Part shown: positions 37,301 to 49,170 of the stretch, in pieces
How the letters are laid out: every line of letters starts with the position of its first letter
Numbering within the stretch: the first letter of the stretch is position 1
NCBI GenBank assembly: GCA_000711775.1
Contig: ARYC01000526.1
Span: 62,001 to 126,000, forward strand
Direction of reading: 5' to 3'
Source: Oxytricha trifallax
Taxonomy: Eukaryota; Ciliophora; Spirotrichea; Sporadotrichida; Oxytrichidae
Length of the DNA stretch: 64,000 nucleotides
The notes under the pieces: model-generated
The model's database searches: none
The model's input: only the letters and a program-made list of their open reading frames with translations
What the model was told of the DNA's origin: nothing
Translations under genes and position numbers: made by a program

Positions 37301-38028
37301 ATGCACGCTTTTCAAAGTTAGGGGAAACTTCGATGTCAACACCAGATTAATTACTTTAATAAAGTAACTTCTTAGATATAAATTAATAAAGTAAAAGAAG
37401 AAAATAATCTAATACTTCTGTAAAGAATGACTACATATTATGTTTTTAAACGCTATACTATAAACTATTTTGATAATAAATTACTATTGTAAGAACTCTT
37501 TCTGCTATTTTATCTCTATCGAAGTAGCTCTTCTTGATTATTTTCAATCATTTCTAAGAGATCTGCTGAAAATCCGACCATTGTGACCTCATCGCTAATT
37601 TTATCTGTGTCCATATTGGTGTCCTGGTATTTCTGTAGGTCAAAGATCATTCGCATTTTGTGAGTTAGTAAAGCAATTTACACACTCTTTAACCCGTTTT
37701 ACTATTGTCAAATTAAAAAGGCTTTAATTGAAATTCCCAATTAAGTTAAGCTATTTATAGATAATCTCGTTCCGTTTAAATAATAAAATTCGGTTGTCAT
37801 TGCATTCTCTAAGGTTCTAGAGCAAGCTACACAAGTCATTCCATCAACTTTGAAATCAATAATTATTTCTGCTCCTCTGCCCACTATTTAGCTATATTCT
37901 TCGTCTTCAACTTAATTTTTTCGAAATTTTTTTAATTTTATTTTCAAAGTTGTAATTTGAGAGTAAGGATATTCCCCCTCCCCAAAAATAAAGTTACTAT
38001 AAAATATCAACTGCTTAGTATGCGTCAT
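31307..38028 (-). CDS. P1B-type copper-transporting ATPase, scrambled germline gene
   Basis: Two heavy-metal domains ([15 protein letters not shown] at ~37830; GMTCASCQQTIENHL at ~37240), actuator domain with [11 protein letters not shown] (~36290), CPC membrane helix ([16 protein letters not shown], ~35350), phosphorylation loop [12 protein letters not shown] (~35110), N-domain [10 protein letters not shown] (~35860) and [13 protein letters not shown] (~34890), TGD and [16 protein letters not shown] (~32210), final membrane pair to ~31816, then a polar tail ending near 31307. Function by family: ATP-driven Cu+ export across a membrane. Germline order is permuted: the MDS at 35816-35939 belongs after the one at 35055-35260. 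The gene also jumps over an unrelated plus-strand gene. A candidate start is the ATG at 38026-38028, but it overlaps the neighbour's 3' coding frame. Confidence 0.9.
32913..34216 (+). CDS. Small acylated-looking protein of unknown function, nested in the ATPase locus
   Basis: ATG at 32913 opens [17 protein letters not shown], a good N-myristoylation (Gly2) plus palmitoylation (Cys5, Cys6) signal. Further plus-strand pieces lie at about 33190-33408 ([20 protein letters not shown]), 33465-33610 ([20 protein letters not shown]), 33705-33870 ([20 protein letters not shown]), 33965-34015 and 34095-34216, ending in TGA at 34214-34216. Gaps of ~50-200 bp separate them, and some may be introns. The product is about 300 residues, helical and charged, with no EF-hand or other domain that I recognise. 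It lies on the opposite strand between ATPase MDSs, so the two genes are interleaved. A role at a membrane is only inferred from the N-terminus. Confidence 0.8.
35816..35939 (-). other. Out-of-order MDS of the ATPase N-domain
   Basis: This piece encodes ...[20 protein letters not shown] and [12 protein letters not shown]. Its 5' end shares CTTCAAGTT (35931-35939) with 35055-35063, the end of the DKTGTLT piece. Its 3' end shares the 14-mer TTGCTTGGTATAAG (35816-35829) with 34945-34958, the start of the next N-domain piece. Both joins are in frame. It therefore sits upstream of the TM5, CPC and DKTGTLT pieces in the germline but follows them in the protein. Confidence 0.93.
36003..36110 (-). 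pseudogene. Decayed fragment of a P1B ATPase
   Basis: Reads [14 protein letters not shown], then after a frame change [15 protein letters not shown]. This is the segment that normally precedes DKTGTLT. The host gene already encodes it elsewhere ([18 protein letters not shown] to [10 protein letters not shown] at 35195-35260). The fragment spans the junction that is interrupted in the host gene, is shorter, and is out of frame. It is best explained as a relic of a paralogue or partial duplication lying in eliminated DNA. Confidence 0.6.
37694..37777 (-). other. IES in ATPase first metal-binding domain, 6-bp pointer
   Basis: CCGTTT occurs at 37694-37699 and 37772-37777 (AAACGG on the coding strand). 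Keeping one copy joins ...TEFYYLNG to [14 protein letters not shown] in frame and completes a normal HMA fold. The junction is not GT-AG, so this is an IES and not an intron. Confidence 0.9.
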
Positions 38029-41000
38029 TGATTTAAATCTCAAATTGTTAATTCTTATTCTGTTGCTGCTGTTCTGCCTCTTGATCTCCCAAACTCTTAT
38101 ATGGGCTTGATGAACCTAACTGAAGAACGAATTATTGCAAATCAGCAAACTAGTTTATGATTAAATTAGGTTGTGTGAAATTGTGATACAAATCGCGTGT
38201 AACATTCATTCTACAATACTTGTATTTAGAAGGTACCATATTATCTCGACGATCAGCTTGCCACTTGTCCTTGATGTTCTCCTCGTCAGGTAAGTAATTC
38301 ACTTACTCATACTATCTTTCCGTGGTCTTCTCCTGTAACTCCTAAGTGGTGAAACTCGTGAGTGAGGAATCCCCCTTCTTCGGGAATAATGGAGGCAAGT
38401 TCATTTCTGATTTATTTGACATTCATAATTTATTCTAAAGATTTTTGAAATTTTGATCATAAAGATATTAAATTCATGAATTTTTTGGAAAGAATCTCTA
38501 CAAAAATATATCTTAGTAGGATTTTAACTTTATTAAAACATAAAAAATAATTGCAAAATTTGCTTGATAAAATCTTGAAAAAAGCGCTTTAAATTTATGA
38601 TTGTGATATAATTAAAAGGTTATTAAATTACTTTGCTTAAATATTAATTATATTTGTAAATTTTGCAATTTATCCAACTAACCAAATTTACGTTTCAATT
38701 TACACCTATCTAAAATCTCACTTAAATTCGAAAACTTAAGAATTTAAAATTATTAACTTTCTATCTTTTATATGAATTATTAAGACATTCCATAATTGAT
38801 TTTCTATCTATGTATTTAGTAATAAATTCGATTTTATATTCTATGTCTATTTTCCTTATGAATGATCTCTCAATATACATTTGCGAATTTTTTACCATTT
38901 TTCTTTTTCCTTCTAGACTCAACGGTCTCTCTGAGTTTTCTATCGTGCCTCTATTCGATCTCCATCTCTTCTTTATTTTTCTGAGCTTTTTTCACATCCC
39001 CCAATTTAAGCGACACTGAGTCTGATCTTCTCAAAGAGTCAGAAGGCAACAGCTAAGAGGGTTCAAATCTTTCAATCTAAATTAAATTTATTTAGAAAAT
39101 TTAGTTTTATGACTTACTGGGAAGTAGAAATTCTCAAGTTCTCTCAAATCCATATACCTCACTCCTCCAATATCAATGTAACCCATGTAATTACCAGTGA
39201 TTTCTATTAATTTCTTTCCATTCCAATGAATTTCACCAACGAATTGATCTTATGGCCTAAATTTTCAATTTGGTTAAATGTAATTTAGGTTATTTTAAGT
39301 CTTACTTTTTCTTAACATTTCCTATATCTATGAAGCCGTAGATATTGTGAGCTTTATAGTGGAATTCAATCTTAGAAGTGACTTAATGGACTATAGTTCC
39401 CATAAATATATTGTTAAATTAATCTCCTGGGACATTCCATTCGATCTTAGTGCCATCTTAGAATTCCAAACATTTTCTACCTTCAACTTTAAGAGATATT
39501 GAATTTATCCAAGCTTTAGCAACGAAGCTACTCCATCCATACATACGATAAAGATTTTATGGACCTTCAAATAAGAAATGAGTTACTGGAGGTCTATGTT
39601 CTGTTTACTCGACAAAAATCTATGTTCCATCTTGGCCTAGAGCTTAGAAAGTCTCTCCCAAAATAGGGTTTAACTATAAGAGTTAATATTGATATTAAAA
39701 CTTACTGGCTTCTCAAACATGTGTGTAGGATAGAAATAAGAAATCGCTGAAGTCATAGCCATCATTACTCTTTCAATGGGGTCTTTGCTTAATGCTGCTG
39801 CATTGATAAAAATAGGATTGACACCTGCAAGTTCTCCAATACTCTCTAATGTGCTCTTTGCACACATGCATTTAATAGGAAAGCTCACTGTTGTTAAATT
39901 GAAGCTGCCACTTAAAAGTTTTCTTCCAATAGTCTTAAGCATTTCTTTTCCAGAGGATCTCAATCTGTGAATAAGTTCAGAATCAGTTAGCTAAATTCCA
40001 CCGTTTGGAGAAGCTTCAGTTGGATGTCTATAATCATCTTTACCAGGCCTATATTAAGTAAATCCTCTAAATGATTTAGCTTTATTAAAGAATTCATCTT
40101 GCCTTTCCTTAAGCTTTTACTCAGCAATTTCTCTTGATTAAAATTTAATCAATTATATGAATAATTCGGTTTTTTGTTGTAAGTTAGAGCACATGTAACT
40201 TTCTACTCTTCCTCAAATATGCTTTTTCTGTTCATTCTTTTGATGTCTGCAAAAAAGTTCTCAAATTCATATTTTTCATCTTATGTCTCAAGTCCTTGAA
40301 GCTGCGAAGCTTAAATCATGTATAATTAGATGTCATCATTTTAAGCTTCTTCAAAGATGTCTTGAATGAATCTTTGTTCCATAAGTATTGACTGTTCAGC
40401 CAATTCTTCGACTGAGACTGGTTAATTGCTTTAATCATTTGTTTTCAAATTTTGCTCCCTTTCCCTAATTATCTGTAAAATAAGCTGTAATTTATCATGA
40501 ATTTCCCTTTCATCTGCCATACTTGAAGTTTCTGAGTCTCGGCCTCCATCCTGATCATCATTCTATTAAGAAATGGGTTTTTAAACCTAGCTATCCTCAT
40601 TAAGTTTTGTTAGCAACTCCTCTGTGATTGTTTTTATCTGATCTTTCTTTATAACTTTATCTTGCAGATTGCTATCCTTCCTTTTTAACAGTTCTCTTTA
40701 CCTCATTATTACAGATTTCATCTTAAATTTCTCCTCTTCACTAAGGCATCTATCGCATTCAAAGAGCAAATCACTCAAAACTCTGCTATTAGTTATTGCT
40801 TCTCTTAATCTTTTGCGATTGAGCAAGATCTAATGTCCATTATCTTCTCCAATCAAGATGTGGTTTTCAGGATTGAAAGATTGTGAGAGAGGCTCGTTTG
40901 GATTGTTAGAACTTTCATCTTTTGAGATTCGCTTAAGAATCTTATTGAATCCGACATAAATATAGAATTATTATATTTACTGTTCTAATTAGAAACTTAA

Positions 41001-42480
41001 AAGGTATACATTGTCTATGGGGTGTCAGATACTGCTTTTGTTGATTAAGTGACAAGTTAGAAAGTTCCCAAAATAGGAGACCAAATTAAACCTAGTAGCC
41101 CTCTACCTAAACCTGCCACACCTCCTCTAACTCCTCCTTCTTTTGCACCTAAAATAGGTTCAGCAACTATTCCTGCTACAGCTGAGAACAAATTGCTAAT
41201 AATTGAGTCCTGACTAGAACTTTGGGGAGAAGGTTACTACACTTAACTTTATATATTTTTAAAAAAAATAATGCTCCATCATATTAAATTTATTATTTAT
41301 ATAATTAAATATTAATTGTTCATAATAAAATTTAACTATCTTTCTATTAGTTATTAAGAACATTTCCCAAGTTAGCTTCATAATCCTCTCCAATCTAAAA
41401 ATATGGCGATTAAGAATTAAGATTGAATAATTTCTTTTTCTATAATTTACCTTTTCTAAAGATAAAACCAAATAGTTGATTTCTTTCCATTTCTGAGAAA
41501 AGAGTTGCAGTACTTCTTACATATCAGATTGCTTCATTTGCTATTAAACATTTTTGGTTTATCCGAGTTCTTCAAATGATTTTCTTATATTTTGGAAATT
41601 CTATTATTCTGCTAGCACTCATTACTTATATTTAAATGTTTTATTTCGATTTTCACTTCAATATGAATTAATGTCCAATAAAGATGTAAAACATATAGAT
41701 TTATTATTGACAGTAAACCTTAGATTTGATCTCTCCTTAATTTAATAGTCGAAAGAATCCAAGATCTTCCCTGTTTCAATGTCGACCACCACTCCTATAA
41801 TGATTCATTATAACTTCATAAGGCAATGAAAAGATAAAGAAAATGCGAGGATTTTATAACTTGGCTTACTCATTTTTTCTTATATAGACCCTACAGATAA
41901 CTATACTGATTCTATTGGACCATTACTGCCTTAATCAAGATTCTTGAAAATATGCAAAATTTCATTCTCAATATCCAACACGAAATATGCTTGATAAAAA
42001 ACATTAAACTATGAGAATTTAAGTTGATTTTAATAAATCATATAATATATAATAAAATATGCCTTTTCTATGAGTAATAGATAAGTCTGATAAGAAATTA
42101 ATACAAGAAGTTTTCTATGGCAAGATATACCCTCTCAGGTATTTTTCATTCAACTGCAAGCTTGATGCGATATTCTATCCTGTTCCTATACAAATTTTAT
42201 AATTCAGCTTTATTGCAGGATTAAAAACAATTTGTACTTTAAATTAAATCGTATGCATATGGGCAAATTAATGAATAAATTACCTTAAAGTTTAAAATAA
42301 AGTATAATTTAAGCTAAATAATATCCATTTTAAATACATTTATTTGAAACTGAATTTTAATTCAAACTATAATTAATTAATTAATAGTAAACTTTTGTTG
42401 ATAGAAATTTAACAAAACTTTAATTGAGAGTAAATGAGTATTATATGCAATTTAATACGTACTTTCCATCTAGAGATGAC
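37995..42480 (-). CDS. PH domain / VPS13-like motif / oxysterol-binding protein
   Basis: Pieces run from ~42480 down: KYLRGYILPQ and YFVLDIENEILHIFKNLDQG (PH domain, ~41880-42170) with its closing helix EVLQLFSQKWKEINYLV (~41500); a Gly-rich stretch AGIVAEPILGAKEGG...GLGRGLLGLIWSPILGTF (~41080-41200) that resembles the C-terminal region of VPS13; a long charged coiled-coil (~40150-40960); then the ORD domain with KTIGRKLLSGSFNLT (~39920), NPILGETFQALGQDG and VEQTEHRPPVTHF (~39600-39670, the family's EQVSHHPP site), and VGEIHWNGKKLIEITGNY (~39200). The 38010-38400 piece ends the ORD (YLPDEENIKDKWQADRRDN). By family it moves sterol or phosphoinositide between membranes. The 5' start above 42,480 and the stop are unresolved; a TGA in this frame lies at 37907-37909 inside the ATPase coding region. 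Confidence 0.85.
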
Positions 42481-42872
42481 TTTAAATTTAATTATATAAT
42501 AAATGAGGCAGACGATCACAAATTTATACTTATTTATTAACTTGTAGATTAATGTAATTGGATGATATTAAACGAACTATATTTTATGACTAATCGCATT
42601 ATTTCAATTTGATATTTAATGAAATATGTTACAAAGAAAAATATGAATGAGCAGTGCATATGCAATCTTGCAATAAAAGTATAATTAATATGTAAAAAAT
42701 TTGCAATAAATATATAGCAAATTTTTAAAATTATTATAGTTTAAGTTTGAACTTGATAAATCATTATCTATAATAAACTTAGCTAAATTTGAAAACATAT
42801 TCATAATAACATTTAACACTATTTTTTATTTTTTATAAATATGTAGGGTTTATATAAACCTCACTTGTTTCA
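42481..42872. other. AT-rich spacer between the OSBP-like and PHD genes
   Basis: Divergent intergenic stretch with no clear gene. A few minus-strand codons (SSLDGKYVLN near 42,460; NKYKFVIVCL near 42,510) may be further 5' pieces of the OSBP-like gene. Promoters of both genes would lie here. Confidence 0.4.
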
Positions 42873-45800
42873 ATGAACAATTAGGATTGTTTTAGCGATT
42901 TAAGACACGAAGAGAGCGATGATGTTAATCAGGCTCCTCCTCAAAAGAAACTTCAAGGCCAACCTCATTACGTGAGGGACCACTCCACCCATTTCGACAT
43001 TAAATAGGCTTATTTTTATTAGTATTTTACAGTTAATCATAACAAGTTTAAGTTAAGATTGAGAAATTTTAGTATATTATTATGTGATTGAAAATGGGAG
43101 TGGATCTGAGATGATGAAAGAAGATGAAAAAGATGTAGAATTACATCAGAGGCGGGTGTATGGATAAAATGATCATTCTACTAAGCCAAACGCACTCGAG
43201 AGAGATAGGCAAAATATTGTATCTGATACTGCCGAACACAGTAAGCCCTCCAGCACTGTCAGCCAAGGGTCTCTAAGGGAAGTAAATGGTTTAAAGCAGG
43301 CTTTATCAATTAAATCATGACTTTAAATGCGTATATTTCAATTAAAGTAATAGAAATTGCAATTCAAAAATTTCTTAAAACGTGTTTATTTATTAAGGCT
43401 TAAAAGTTGTATCAAACGCCTAAAGTTGATAAAAGGTATGAAGCAAAATTGTCAACTTTTGAGAACTCTGAATTATTTAGTGGCGCGAGAGAGAATCAAT
43501 ATGCAAGCAATTATTCCACAATCGATAAGAAAGCTTAAGGAAATCATTCAGATGAGAATTCGTAAAAATCTAATGATATCTACTATAATTAGCCTATCTA
43601 GGATTAAAACTATGAAGCCTATCAACAAAATTTAGATTTATCAGCTTAAAGTTGCAATTAAGGGGATTTTCACGAAGATTCTAAACTTATTATAAGTTAA
43701 TTTACTTCAAAATTTAGATTACTAATCAATAAAATATTTTTATTTTTTCTGAAGTTTAATTAGAAAGCAGGAAGTTTTAGTATGATACGGGAAAGAGAAA
43801 GGCGTTCATGTCGGGATAAAACTTCAAAGTACTCTCTTACTCATAAGGGCATGTAAAGTAATATACGTAAGTTACTAACCCTTGCCTTTCTTTGTAATTT
43901 TAGAGTGTTTTTATTTGATAAATCTGCTCAGTTTATTTTAATAAGTCAATTAACAGCATAATCTTACCTAATCTTGTTTTGTAGAAGCTCACGAGGAATA
44001 GGCCCTAAACTAAAATGCAAATTAGATTCGGGGTCTTGGCCCTTAAGGATCAGATTTGAACATGAATCTTGGAGGGCCTGAAACTATCTAAGAATCAGGA
44101 CTTATAAAGGATGGTCGACCGGATGGTAAAGCTCATAAGAAAAGTGCGCCACGTTCCACTGATTAATGCCTTAGTACCATCGCAAACATGTTTGCCTTCG
44201 ACTGGTCATTGAAGGATATAGGGAATCTCAGACACAGTCCTCGTAAGTTCATATTTCAGCTTCTTATTTTAGTATATGCTTAATCTTCTTGTTTTTTAGA
44301 GTAAGAGTTGACTAGTTTATATCATATAAAATTATTTTGTTAATTGAACTTTGCTATCAATACTAGGCATTTATAAAATAACTTAACCTTTTTTATATTT
44401 ACATTTAGTTCTATATACTGGTTCTATGTTAATACTTAGTATTTTCCATTCAAGGCACTAGATTTGTCGCAAAAGCCATTAGACGATTTGATTGCACCTA
44501 TTCTTTAAAATCTTAAACCAAATAATAATTATATAAATAAAAATATAGAAGAATTAAAACAGCAGGAACATAACCTCATCATCAACGATTAATAATTATA
44601 GCAAGAGATATTAAATTCTAACAATTAATAGAATTAAGATTAAAATATATTCAATGCAAGAGACTTTTCTCAACATGATTTAAACTAGCAATTAACAGTC
44701 AATAATGATACTTCTCCATAGAATCTTACTATAATATTAACATATTATTATTTGTATTAATAATCTGAACTTAAATGGGGATTAAAAACCCTTTCAATAG
44801 TACACTCCAGACTATATAATGACCCTATTCAGGGAAAAGAGATTTAGAAAGTTTAAAAAGCAATTCAAAGAGCTTATGTAAAGATTAGAATCAGAGAAAA
44901 AACTTGATTTAGTAGAAAATTTACATACTGAAATTCATGATACATTAGATATAAATATTGAGATATTGCCATTAGGAGAGAAACTATAAGATAGTTCAGA
45001 CTAATAAATGGTTGAAGAAGTGATTCCAAAAAGCGAAGAGCAAAAATTGATTGAAGAAAAACTAATCGAGAGATAAAAATAAGATCAAACCATTTAAGAA
45101 GCTAATAGAAACTACGATAGTATGATTGATATTTTACAGAGAGAAATTTCTAACATTGAACAGTCGAACAGAGATTAATTGAAGGATTAAGCCTAAAAAC
45201 TGTAGAAATCTTATCAAATAGCTTTGGATGCTGATCCTTTGACATCAAAAGATAACTTTGTTTATCGCTAAGATGAAATGCTAAGTTATGACTAGGAGTT
45301 TGTTTCTAAAATTGATCCCATGCTTATTCAGGATTTTATGATTAACAAGGAATGGTATTTAGAAAATTTCAACGAAATCTTACTGAATGTGGGTCATTCA
45401 TCAAAGCTTGAAAAGGACTTCTTGAAGCATATTGAGTATGTCCAATAAAAGAAGAGTGATTTAAAATACAAGAGAATCTTGAAACACATTGAGTAGGGGA
45501 AAAAGGGCGATTAAATCACTATGGCAGATCTAGAGCAATACTAAACCTTGAATTCAGCTAAAAGAAATCTTGTAGCTCAAGAAGACGCTCAATGTGCAAT
45601 TTGCAATAACGGAGATTACGAAGAAGAAGACATGATTGTGTTTTGTGGTAACTGTAATGTGCCGGTTCATCAGAGCTGCTATGGTATTGAATAACTTCCT
45701 GAAGGGGATTGGGTTTGCTACAACTGTGACATATTTGGCATGAAAAGAGGATTAATGTTAAACTGTCTCTTATGTCCTAAGAAAGGTGGTTGTATGAAGC

Positions 45801-48800
45801 CAACAAATATCTTCTCAACAGTTGAAAATTATAAAATGTTTAACTCGGGAGGAAACTCTAGTCATGCAAAAAAAAGTTCAACTAAAGGAAAATAAACTCA
45901 CCATCATTATGGATAAAGTGTTAGCGAAAAGATTTGTTTGGTTGATAACTTGACTCCTGACAAAAGAATTAACATTGGAGAAAACGAAGACAAGAACTTA
46001 AGTTTGACAGTTATATTGAACAGAGAGTTTAATTTCCAATCAGACCTTCGTTAAAGGTATGTCTTAATGGAATCTCCTCTAGAAACTCTAGATTTAATAT
46101 TTGATGCTAATGAAAAAATAACTCAGACACCAGAGGACTACTCCTTTTTCTTGCATAAAAATGAATCTAGACTTGAAAGTCATCCTAAAACTGAATCATT
46201 ATACTAATGGGTTCATTTAAGTTGCGCTTCTTGGATCCCTGGTCCACTTGTAACTCCCAAGACACCTGTTAGACTAAATAAATTCGATGAAAAACGATTC
46301 TAACTCTAATGTATTATCTGTCTGAAGAGGGATGGAGCTTGTATGCAGTGCTAAGCCTCTCGATGCACGATTGCTTTTCATGTAGAATTATGATCAAATT
46401 TTGAAAAGTTGGAATGTTTGTAAAATACTCTATAAAGTACAGTAAAGATTAATTTTAGAAATTAAAAATAAACTGTTCATCAACTAATTTGGCATTTGAA
46501 TATTTGAGTATTTTTTATAATTTTATACACACACTGACAGGCTCACGTTTGTTCAAAAACCTTAAAATATATTGAAATTATTTTTATAGTATAATAATAA
46601 TATTAAGTACCCTACTTAATTAGATATCAATTTATTTATACTTTGTTAAACTACTTATAATTTATTAATTAACTTGAGTTTAATAACATATTTATCTTAA
46701 ATGTGCTAGAAGAAACAACTATTGCATGGAAATCGAAAGAAAAGATCGTGAAAAAACCTACAGAATGTTCTGTGAGAAGCACAGACCTCTAAAAATAGTG
46801 AAGGAAATGGAGGAAAAAGATAAGTAAACAATAGAAGAAATCTAAAAATTCTCGAAAATCATAGATAAATGCATGGACATAGATTTTAAACACCAGCTAA
46901 AACCCTCCAAACAGCATGAAAAGGAGAAAGAACTATAAAAACAGCAGAAATATGAGAGAGAATACTAGGAGCACCATCAAACATCAATGAAAAGCTACAA
47001 ACTTCCTAAACCTGAGAAGGTAAGAAAGGAGAAGATTTTGAAGGAGAAAAAAATCAAGGAAGTTGTTAAGAAATGGAGAGAAAAGGATAAAAAGATGCTA
47101 TTTGAAAGAATCAAGGAGAAATACCTAATTAATTTACAAATTTTCACTATTTATTTTTATAATTTGGATAATTTATTAAGCATTTTACCTTATGTTCAGG
47201 AAAATGCGTATAAATATCGTGAGAGTTGACCCAATGAAGAAATTCAAGAAAAGTGGCAAATCATAACCTGCTAGAAAGAGATCTAAAAAGAGAGTGAACA
47301 AGAAACAAACTATAAAATCTATTCATTTATATTTGTCCGTCTAAAACAAACTGCATAATCACATATTGGAGGTAGTCGTCCTGGTTTAAGGTCAAAGTTA
47401 CCAGGGAATATTGAAGAGGACAAGCAGCAAGATCTCATAATTTATAATTAAAATTACATAAAAAAGATAAAAATCTAGCAATAAATTATAATTTAAATCT
47501 ATTGCAACTACAGCAAGAAATAATGATGAATGACTTTGAAGAAGAACAAAAAGATCAGAACTACGATAATATTGAACAAACACAACTAGATCCCACAAAC
47601 GAGTAAAATATTGATTAAACTGACAACATTGAGGAAGATCAAGAAATTTACTATAAATTGAGCATTCCTACTTACCCCACTGACATCGATTGGACAATCA
47701 CACTTTCTCGTAATGTTTTTAAAATTTAAAGTTACAAATTTCCTAATAATTTACTAAAAACTATATAGGAGTATGCCTAAGTCTTAGAAATTATAAACTA
47801 CTATAACAAATATTTATATAAAATGATTTCCCATGGCCTGAAATCAAATTTAACAACTTCACAGCTAAAGATTGCTACGAAAAATATGTATCTATTGTCA
47901 AAGATGCTCATGCTTTTTTGAAAAAGGTTCTTGGGTTGAAGGAAAAATACAAGAAAATGATGTAAAATCAATTGGCACTCGCTCAATAAATACAAATGCA
48001 GTAACCAGTTGGTTTGAGAATTTTTTTAAGCTAATTACTTCAAAATTAATTTATATATGGTTAGTAGAATCTGGCATAAGGTGTAGTTTTGACCAATGCT
48101 CAAGAATCAGCTTTATACTGCAAATGTAAGGGAGCAGTTCTATCAAATTTTATTTGTGTTTTCAAAAAATTTAATGTTTTGCAGTTATCAGTGATTTGTA
48201 TGTAAAATGTGATGGAGATGATGAATGTGTGAATGGAGGATGGGTTCATCCACAGTGCACAGAAGAACTCAAAAATAAATCTAAGGAAGAATTAGATGCA
48301 ATAGAGGAGTGGTACTGTGAAGAGTGCCAAGCTAGAATAAAAAAGGAAGATGCAGAAGAGGATGAAGAATAAAAAGAAGAAGAAGACTAAGAAGAGGAAG
48401 AAGAAGAGGATGATTAAGACGATGACGAAGAGTAGAACATCAACCAATCCCAGCAAGATAATTAGATGTTTATTGATAATACAGGAGATAATTAAGAGAT
48501 ACCAAGAGAAGATTATGCCAGCCACAACTAGATAATCTCCTATCAAGACAACAAAAATATACAGCAAGAAAACGATGAAGACCACATGATGATAGATGCT
48601 GAGTAAATTGACGAGTAAGAACTGCAAGAAGCATACTTGCGTGAAAACAATAACTACAGCATCCGCATCAATGCAAGCACATAATCAGCACATTTGCAGC
48701 AATAACAGTCGAAACAGTTGTATAAGTAGTTGAATGAAGATGAAATGGACGAGGATGAAGAAAATGAAGGAGCAAATGTTAGAGTGGTTGCTGAAAATAA

Positions 48801-48929
48801 CAATGATGACAGTAACAGTAGGAAAGACAGTAGTGACAGCAGTCATTAACATTTTACTTCAATTTTATTGTATAAAACTATTATTGTCATTCTCAATCGT
48901 CGTCATCATCTTCAGATCACATTTTCTGA
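42873..48929 (+). CDS. PHD-zinc knuckle-ePHD protein with an extra C-terminal PHD finger
   Basis: Start ATG 42873-42875 ([15 protein letters not shown]). Pieces: ~42873-43015, 43090-43320, 43360-43690, 43765-43860, 43985-44250, 44455-44710, 44770-46392, 46701-47120, 47200-47450, 47490-47740, 47825-47970, 48070-48139, 48181-48929. PHD finger [20 protein letters not shown] (~45590-45740), knuckle [13 protein letters not shown] (~45770), e[23 protein letters not shown] (~46310) completed across an IES by [19 protein letters not shown], basic K/E helix (~46740-47110), and a last PHD with [17 protein letters not shown] and EEWYCEECQ (~48200-48330), then an acidic tail. The PZP layout is that of BRPF/JADE/AF10-type histone-H3 readers, so a nuclear chromatin role is likely. 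The C-terminus is either TGA 48927-48929 or a few dozen codons later. Confidence 0.88.
46390..46703 (+). other. IES inside the ePHD finger
   Basis: ATG at 46390-46392 and 46701-46703 act as a 3-bp pointer. The join reads [13 protein letters not shown], restoring the ePHD Cys/His ligands in frame. The excised ~311 bp is AT-rich and without coding sign. With only 3 bp of repeat the exact cut is less certain than the need for a cut. Confidence 0.72.
48134..48186 (+). other. IES in the C-terminal PHD finger, 6-bp pointer
   Basis: GCAGTT at 48134-48139 and 48181-48186. One copy retained gives [20 protein letters not shown] in frame. The removed 47 bp is not bounded by GT-AG. Confidence 0.85.
48842..48891 (+). 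other. Probable IES near the PHD gene's 3' end, 6-bp pointer
   Basis: GTCATT at 48842-48847 and 48886-48891. Removal gives [19 protein letters not shown] and a TGA at 48927-48929. Without removal the frame runs to a TGA near 49030 through a basic stretch, so the C-terminus stays open. Confidence 0.6.
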
Positions 48930-49170
48930 GGAAAAAATCTCTAGGAAAAGCAAAAAACAAAGTAGAGCAGATCACTCTGAACAATTTAGGAGACTAAACT
49001 ATTCTAATAGAAATTAGGAAGAAAATTATTGATTATCAAACTTGAAATTTATTATATTTATGCATTTACACTATCTCGCTTTATATTTAACACCTAATAA
49101 ATTCTAAAAATATTTAAAGATACAAAATAAATTCGAAAATATATATATAGAATATATTATGATTATGAGA

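Noticed and set aside
37705..37797. TTGTCA repeat as the pointer in the ATPase metal-binding domain
   Set aside because: Joining there shifts the frame and loses the HMA sequence; AAACGG gives the correct frame.
48292..48627. 111-residue hydrophobic minus-strand open frame
   Set aside because: It is the antisense shadow of the acidic Glu/Asp-rich tail of the PHD protein.
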